DNA of 10,772 nt, taken from positions 1 to 10,772 of the forward strand of contig DMKK01000260.1 of NCBI GenBank assembly GCA_003454335.1, read 5' to 3'. Below are positions 7,083 to 10,772 of this stretch, piece by piece. The stretch's first letter is position 1; every line of letters starts with the position of its first letter. Both the position numbers and the translations under genes were made by a program. Below the pieces are notes generated by a model. It was not told the DNA's origin. It saw nothing but the letters and a program-made list of their open reading frames with translations, and did not search any database. The DNA comes from Gammaproteobacteria bacterium (GTDB taxonomy: Bacteria > Pseudomonadota > Gammaproteobacteria > UBA9214).

Positions 7083-7976
7083 ATGCGCACATTAAACTCA
7101 ATCGTATTCAGTTTCCTTGGTCTGCTTGTCTCGGCTCAAACTCTGGCTGATGGCGCAGGTGGTTTCCCCTCCCTTTGGGACAGTGCTGATGTCAGCCTGC
7201 AAAAGCAGCTCGAACGCACTCTGAAGGATCTGGGGCTCGACAAGGCAGCGAACAACCGCAAACTCGGCGTGACTATCGTTGATATTACCGATCTGGAAGA
7301 ACCGCGAGTTGCTTCTGTCAACGGCGACAACATGCTCTATGCAGCCAGTCTCCCCAAGATTGCCATCCTGATGGGGGCTTTTGTAGAAATCGAACAAGGC
7401 AACATGGTGCTTGATGAGGATACGCGTGGTTCCCTGACCCGCATGATACGCAACTCCTCAAATGCCGATGCCACCCGCATGCTGAACCATGTTGGCAAGG
7501 ACCGCTTGCTGGAGATATTGCAGTCAGATATGTATCACATGTATGACCCGGCAGTGAATGGTGGTCTCTGGGTGGGCAAGGAATACGGCAGGTCATCCGC
7601 GTACAAGCGCGACCCGTTGCATAACCTGTCTCACGGCGCGACCCCCATGCAGGCAGCCCGCTTTTATTACCTGCTTGAAACCGGACAGCTGTGTAATCCG
7701 AAATTGTCGACTGAAATGAAGACGATGCTGGGTAATCCGGGCATCAAGCACAAATTCGTCAAGGGACTTGCCGGCTTTCCTGATGCCAAGATCTATCGCA
7801 AATCAGGCTCCTGGAAAAAATGGCATGCAGACAGCGCTATCGTTGAGGCCAGCGGACATAAATATATTGTTGTGGCGCTGGCGGAAGATTCGAGGGGCGG
7901 TTCCTGGTTAAGCCAGATGATCAAGCCAATTCACGAATTCATGGTGCCTGAGAAGTTGGCTGCCAATATCCACTGA
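7083..7976 (+). CDS. Exported class-A-beta-lactamase-fold serine hydrolase (second in locus)
   Basis: A 297-aa protein from the chosen ATG at 7083. An in-frame ATG at 7020 would add 21 charged residues in front of an otherwise standard signal peptide (MRTLNSIVFSFLGLLVSAQT, cleavage after ...LA), so 7083 is preferred. Active-site motifs are SLPK (Ser89, Lys92), SSN (125-127) and KSG (240-242). Length matches class A beta-lactamases, but SDN is SSN and no ExxLN omega-loop motif is evident, so antibiotic hydrolysis is unlikely. A penicillin-binding-like peptidase, esterase or amidase role is more plausible. It is a distant relative of the hydrolase at 3154-4470, sharing the class-A motif series with the same SSN variant. 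It is read away from the carrier-like gene and ends just before a clear intrinsic terminator. Confidence 0.8.
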   Translation: MRTLNSIVFSFLGLLVSAQTLADGAGGFPSLWDSADVSLQKQLERTLKDLGLDKAANNRKLGVTIVDITDLEEPRVASVNGDNMLYAASLPKIAILMGAFVEIEQGNMVLDEDTRGSLTRMIRNSSNADATRMLNHVGKDRLLEILQSDMYHMYDPAVNGGLWVGKEYGRSSAYKRDPLHNLSHGATPMQAARFYYLLETGQLCNPKLSTEMKTMLGNPGIKHKFVKGLAGFPDAKIYRKSGSWKKWHADSAIVEASGHKYIVVALAEDSRGGSWLSQMIKPIHEFMVPEKLAANIH

Positions 7977-8002
7977 CTCGATACCCTCTCCTCTCTGTTC
8001 AT

Positions 8003-8030
8003 AAACCTGACCCTCGTGTCAGGTTTTTTT
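8003..8030 (+). terminator. Intrinsic terminator after second serine hydrolase
   Basis: AAACCTGAC (8003-8011) pairs perfectly with GTCAGGTTT (8018-8026) around a 6-base loop, followed directly by further T residues (8027-8030; the T-run is seven in all). It lies 27 bases after the stop codon and separates this gene from the nucleotidase gene, which must therefore have its own promoter in 8031-8143. Confidence 0.9.
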
Positions 8031-8143
8031 ATGCCTTGTTTTTGCGGGATAACACGGTGAACGCGTTGCGGTAACCTGGCCCGGTTTTCGGTGTATCATC
8101 CGGGTCTGTAAACCTGGTGGCAGGTCTGGAAGACACTTCATTT

Positions 8144-8998
8144 ATGCTGATAATGACAACATCCGGGAAAAACAAAATACTGACAGGAAATCTGTTGCGC
8201 GCACTCGTTGTTACAACCATTGTGATGCTGGCCGGATGTGTGCAACAGCCTGAAAGAATCAATTCCCACGAAATGTTGAATGCCACCCTGTGGCAGCAAA
8301 CATCTGCCGAATATGCTGGCATAACAAATCAGGTATATCGATTTGCGCGCAATAGTCTCGACCAGGCGCTGACAGACACTACGTGGACGGCTGCGCTGGA
8401 ACAGACGGGTGACTATGCCCGTCTGCCACCGGCAGTCATGCTCGATATTGATGAAACAGTACTGGATAACGGTCCCTATGAAGCACGTATTATCAAGCAG
8501 TTTGGTCAGTATTCACCGGCTACTTTTGCAGAATGGTGCCGGGATGAACGCGCCCCTGCGGTACCCGGGGCGAAGACGTTTCTTGACTATGCAGTAAAAC
8601 AGGATGTGGCTGTCTTTTACTACAGTGCACGCAGAGAGAAGCTGCGCGATTGCACCATCAGGAATATGCGGGAACTGGGTTTGCCTCTGCCGGAGGATTC
8701 CCGGCTTTTGCTAAGCAATGGCACGAGCAAATCAGGGTACCGGGAGATGATTGCCAGGGACTACCGGATTCTGTTACTGGTCGGTGACAATCTGGAAGAC
8801 TTTGTTGATGGTTCAAAGTCAGATCCTGCCAGTCGCCGTGAACTGGCATTGCAACAGGCTGAGCGCTGGGGCCGTCAGTGGATTATCTTGCCAAATGCCA
8901 ACTATGGCCACTGGGAAGCATCGATTTATAACTTCGATTATCAACTGCCAAGGGAGCAGCAACTGCAGCTCAAGCTGCAGCATTTGCAGGAAGAATAA
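8144..8998 (+). CDS. e(P4)-family 5'-nucleotidase / acid phosphatase lipoprotein
   Basis: Residues are numbered from the ATG at 8144 (284 aa). A lipoprotein signal ends in LAGC with lipidated Cys32. The HAD catalytic series is complete: DIDET (Asp101, Asp103) for the phospho-aspartate and the acid/base, YYSAR (Ser161), a lysine in SKSGYR (Lys196), and GDNLEDF (214-220) for magnesium. This matches the class-C acid phosphatases typified by Haemophilus lipoprotein e(P4), which dephosphorylate NMN, nucleoside monophosphates and other phosphomonoesters at the outer membrane. GGAAGA (8128-8133) lies 10 bases before 8144. A GTG at 8117 would add nine residues, and an ATG at 8153 also gives a good signal peptide. 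The stop codon lies two bases before a palindromic repeat. In context it could clear AMP released by the neighbouring dikinase-like enzyme, which is inference. Confidence 0.88.
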   Translation: MLIMTTSGKNKILTGNLLRALVVTTIVMLAGCVQQPERINSHEMLNATLWQQTSAEYAGITNQVYRFARNSLDQALTDTTWTAALEQTGDYARLPPAVMLDIDETVLDNGPYEARIIKQFGQYSPATFAEWCRDERAPAVPGAKTFLDYAVKQDVAVFYYSARREKLRDCTIRNMRELGLPLPEDSRLLLSNGTSKSGYREMIARDYRILLLVGDNLEDFVDGSKSDPASRRELALQQAERWGRQWIILPNANYGHWEASIYNFDYQLPREQQLQLKLQHLQEE

Positions 8999-9000
8999 AC

Positions 9001-9124
9001 GTAACTATTCGCTATATTCTACGGGCTGATGGGTGCGTCGCTACGCTCCTTCACCCATCCTACAAAAAAACCGTAGATCTCTTGGTAGGATGGGTGAAGG
9101 AGCGTAGCGACGCACCCATCAGCC
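9001..9124. repeat. Palindromic MITE/REP-like repeat, copy 2
   Basis: A perfect 40-bp inverted repeat (arms 9024-9063 and 9085-9124) surrounds a 21-base A-rich loop. The sequence and the left flank GTAACTATTC match the copy at 5-122 in the same orientation. The pair G47-C106 in copy 1 is A9043-T9105 here, so the arms changed together. It begins two bases after the nucleotidase stop codon and may form a stable 3' hairpin on that transcript. Confidence 0.88.
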
Positions 9125-9238
9125 GGGTTAACCAGTATCCACTGTCCTCAGGTATACCCTGTTTGCTGTATAGTAGTCCTGCGGCCAACTGCTGCACTTT
9201 TTCAACCGGAAGAATTTAACTGACTCAAGGAGCAACAT

Positions 9239-9490
9239 ATGGAACTTCAGACTATATTAATTATTTTAGCAATCGGCGCAGTCGCGGGCTGGCTTGCCGG
9301 CGTTATCATGAAAGGTGGTGGCTTTGGACTGCTGGGTGACATTGTAGTCGGTATTATCGGCGCCTTTATCGGAGGCTTTCTGTTTTCCCTGTTGGGAATC
9401 TCGGCCGGCGGGCTGGTAGGACAGATTATTACTGCCACGGTTGGTGCGATTGTCCTGATTTTTATCCTGAGAATGTTTAAAAAGGCCTGA
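9239..9490 (+). CDS. GlsB/YeaQ/YmgE-family stress-response membrane protein
   Basis: An 83-aa protein, the usual size for this family (also called transglycosylase-associated proteins). It has three hydrophobic segments (about 5-24, 29-51 and 56-78) and the glycine-rich pattern GWLAGVIMKGGGFGLLGD (residues 17-34) followed by VGIIGAFIGG. It is a small inner-membrane protein whose biochemical role is not established; relatives are induced by acid, osmotic or general stress. AAGGAG at 9227-9232 sits 6 bases before the ATG. A -10-like TATAGT (9169-9174) lies upstream without a good -35, which might suit a stationary-phase sigma factor, but this is weak. The next gene starts 14 bases after its stop, so they are probably co-transcribed. 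Confidence 0.9.
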   Translation: MELQTILIILAIGAVAGWLAGVIMKGGGFGLLGDIVVGIIGAFIGGFLFSLLGISAGGLVGQIITATVGAIVLIFILRMFKKA

Positions 9491-9504
9491 GGAGGACTCC
9501 TTTG

Positions 9505-9828
9505 ATGGAATCAAAAACAGGTAACGAAGAAGTCGAGGTGCTGAAGGATGATATTGCCAAACTGCGTGAGGATATCGCCAGTCTTGCATCTGCTGTACTC
9601 GGTGCCGCCAGTGATACATTGGGTGATGCCAGGGCAAAGGTAAACGGCAAGAGCCAGCAAGCCCAGGATGAGTTCTCGGGCAAGATAGATGACGGTCTAG
9701 AACGAGGCAAACAGTTTCTGGATGACCTCGATACCCAGGTAACCCGGCATCCTGTTGGCAGTGTCCTCGTTGCATTCGGTGTTGGTCTGCTCATTGCGAA
9801 GATACTTGGATCTGGTAACAGTCGCTGA
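9505..9828 (+). CDS. ElaB/YqjD-like membrane-anchored protein (DUF883 family)
   Basis: A 107-aa protein. Residues about 7-70 are charged, helical and probably coiled-coil (LKDDIAKLREDIASLASAV and on), followed by the family's C-terminal anchor RHPVGSVLVAFGVGLLIAKIL (about 81-101). Relatives ElaB and YqjD of Escherichia coli are single-pass inner-membrane proteins linked to stationary phase, and YqjD has been reported to bind ribosomes. GGAGGA (9491-9496) lies well placed for the ATG at 9505; a TTG at 9502 directly before it would add one residue and is less likely. The gene order with the next frame resembles yqjD-yqjE, so a shared membrane-stress role is likely. Confidence 0.85.
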   Translation: MESKTGNEEVEVLKDDIAKLREDIASLASAVLGAASDTLGDARAKVNGKSQQAQDEFSGKIDDGLERGKQFLDDLDTQVTRHPVGSVLVAFGVGLLIAKILGSGNSR

Positions 9829-10100
9829 ACAGTCTGGCTGACTTTGTTGTTGCGGTATTTGACCTGCTGGAGTCAGAAGGTCGAAACTTACGCCGTAACA
9901 TAATGCGCTCGGGTGCCGGACTTGCCCTTATTGCCGTAGCGGCGCTACTGGCCCTGGCCAGTTTTGGTCTATGCATTTTCGGGGCCTACCAGTTTCTTAC
10001 AACCGTTTTTGAACCCGCTGTTGCTGCATTGGTAACTGGTGGCATCACGCTACTTTTTTCTCTGGTGATATTATGGGTCGGAATACAACTGGGCCGCTAA
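9825..10100 (+). CDS. YqjE/holin-like two-helix membrane protein, start codon unclear
   Basis: Two long hydrophobic segments (codons following 9909-9990 and 10011-10089) follow an amphipathic, charged N-terminus, as in the YqjE-type 'phage holin family' proteins found beside ElaB/YqjD-like genes. The first ATG in frame is 9903, which gives only 65 aa and has no Shine-Dalgarno site nearby. Upstream, the same frame stays open to a TAA at 9816-9818 and encodes LADFVVAVFDLLESEGRN, a helix typical of the family. The only plausible starts there are CTG codons at 9825 or 9834. CTG at 9825 overlaps the previous stop as CTGA, the pattern of a coupled ATGA start. I chose 9825 for this reason; the conservative alternative is 9903. 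Confidence 0.65.
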   Translation: MNSLADFVVAVFDLLESEGRNLRRNIMRSGAGLALIAVAALLALASFGLCIFGAYQFLTTVFEPAVAALVTGGITLLFSLVILWVGIQLGR

Positions 10101-10291
10101 GCCCGGAAGAAGCCAAGGCGCGCCTGCGAAGTATTGCCGGTCGCATGGGCCCGGTCGCATGGATACAGGAAAAGCCACGTGAATCCCTCGGCATGGCATT
10201 GCTCGCCGGGATGATTGCCGGGAATACTTCCAGGACAAATGAAGCCCTGGCAAACAGCCTCATCAGCCTGTTAATGAATACGTCCCGGTGA
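10073..10291 (+). CDS. Small unrecognised protein coupled to the YqjE-like gene
   Basis: A 72-aa protein not recognised at family level. It begins with SPEEAKARLRSIAGRMGPVA (residues 10-29), a charged helix, then a WIQEKPRESLGMALLAGMIAG stretch (30-50) that is mildly hydrophobic, with a final helix to residue 72. A similar layout (charged helix, 'HPxxSLG', short hydrophobic helix) occurs in small proteins encoded beside DUF883/YqjE genes, where E. coli has yqjK. It overlaps the preceding gene by 28 bases in another frame, so translation is likely coupled. GGTGAT just before the ATG is a weak ribosome site. Coding is supported by the tight packing and the protein-like composition, not by a known domain. 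Confidence 0.65.
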   Translation: MGRNTTGPLSPEEAKARLRSIAGRMGPVAWIQEKPRESLGMALLAGMIAGNTSRTNEALANSLISLLMNTSR

Positions 10292-10357
10292 TTTGCACTT
10301 CCTGAAAGCGCAACCGCCATTACGCGTTGCCTGGGTGATGGCAGACAAGGAAGCGAT

Positions 10358-10735
10358 ATGCGATGTAATACCCACATGACTGGCAAGTTACTGCTTGCCG
10401 GTATCTTCACCCTCTCCGTCCTGCTGGCATGTTCTCCGCAGACCAGTAATTCGGTAGCACCTGCAAACACCGCCAATTCGCCAGCAGCATCGCGAGTATC
10501 CATACCGCTCACTGCTGCAGTGGCAAATATGGCGTACTCGGGTATCCATGATGATGACGTGACCCTCACGGATGGGTACTGGGAAGGTGAACCTGTTGTT
10601 GCGGGTGGTGCTTCTCGCCCCTCTGTCGGGCTCATCGATGACTTTATGCTTGCCGGTGACCTTGATGGAGACGGGACTGATGAGGTCGTTGTGTTTCTCT
10701 GGGAAAGCTCGGGTGGGTCGGGTACCTACATATAA
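10358..10735 (+). CDS. Putative lipoprotein with DxDGDG motif, probably cut short by an in-frame stop
   Basis: A 125-aa product from ATG 10358, with AAGGAA (10347-10352) 5 bases upstream. The signal peptide ends in the lipobox LLAC (Cys25). A low-complexity Ala/Asn/Ser linker follows, then TLTDGYWEGEPVVAGGASRP (69-88) and DLDGDGTDE (101-109), a calcium-binding-like loop as in FG-GAP repeats, and WESSGGSGTY. The frame stops at TAA 10733-10735, but the same frame then reads IAVAGSRDGQNI to the window end. This is what a continuing beta-strand would look like (compare the 'GTF-YLAVV-RDG' pattern I recall for relatives). A TAT or TAC to TAA change is the simplest explanation. The gene may be a pseudogene, and its true 3' end lies outside the window. 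Confidence 0.65.
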   Translation: MRCNTHMTGKLLLAGIFTLSVLLACSPQTSNSVAPANTANSPAASRVSIPLTAAVANMAYSGIHDDDVTLTDGYWEGEPVVAGGASRPSVGLIDDFMLAGDLDGDGTDEVVVFLWESSGGSGTYI

Positions 10736-10772
10736 ATCGCCGTTGCGGGGTCTCGTGACGGGCAAAACATCA

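Noticed and set aside
3154..7976. Annotation of the serine hydrolases as antibiotic-resistance beta-lactamases
   Set aside because: SDN is replaced by SSN and no ExxLN omega-loop motif is seen; motif presence alone fits many cell-wall or esterase enzymes.
5..9124. The two palindromes as a CRISPR array or composite transposon ends
   Set aside because: Only two copies 9 kb apart, with no spacer periodicity and no transposase between them.
9825..10100. Phage lysis holin
   Set aside because: The 'holin family' label comes from fold resemblance; the context is an ElaB/YqjD-type cassette with no endolysin or phage genes.
10045..10635. 196-aa open frame on the minus strand
   Set aside because: Runs antisense through two small genes and a lipoprotein gene that each have ribosome sites or known motifs on the plus strand; no domain seen.

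Overview
The window looks like chromosomal DNA of a gammaproteobacterium with moderate GC content. The evidence is the Shine-Dalgarno sites, the tight 4-base gene overlap, the e(P4)-type lipoprotein phosphatase, the GlsB / ElaB-YqjD / YqjE-type membrane cassette and the palindromic repeats containing GTAGGATGGGT. Genus cannot be decided from the sequence alone. I see no tRNA, rRNA, CRISPR array, transposase or phage structural gene.

Region 1 (1-125 and 9001-9124): two copies of a palindromic, MITE/REP-like repeat lie in the same orientation at the two edges of a block of five genes. Each has perfect arms (33 and 40 bp), and one base pair differs in a compensated way between copies. A degenerate, possibly related hairpin lies inside the block at about 4474-4549.

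Region 2 (239-8998): the five genes are (a) a 972-aa exported dikinase-like protein with a phosphohistidine domain followed by a C-terminal ATP-grasp domain; (b) a class-A-fold serine hydrolase overlapping it by 4 bases; (c) on the opposite strand, a 720-aa membrane protein resembling ATP/ADP (NTT/AAA-family) carriers, with a HEAT-like soluble C-terminus; (d) a second class-A-fold serine hydrolase, divergent from (c); (e) an e(P4)-family 5'-nucleotidase/acid phosphatase lipoprotein. Four of the five are predicted to be exported and the fifth is an inner-membrane carrier candidate. An ATP-dependent enzyme outside the cytoplasm needs a nucleotide source and yields AMP plus phosphate. The carrier-like protein and the periplasmic nucleotidase would supply and clear these, so the locus may be an undescribed envelope phosphotransfer system, perhaps acting on cell wall or another glycan. 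That link is inference.

Region 3 (9239-10291): four small tightly packed genes for membrane proteins of a general stress type: GlsB/YeaQ-like, ElaB/YqjD-like (DUF883), YqjE/holin-like, and a small unrecognised protein. The YqjE-like gene seems to lack an ATG, GTG or TTG at its natural start.

Region 4 (10358-10772): a lipoprotein gene with a DxDGDG calcium-binding-like motif. Its reading frame meets a TAA at 10733, then continues with plausible protein sequence to the window edge, so it may be freshly broken.
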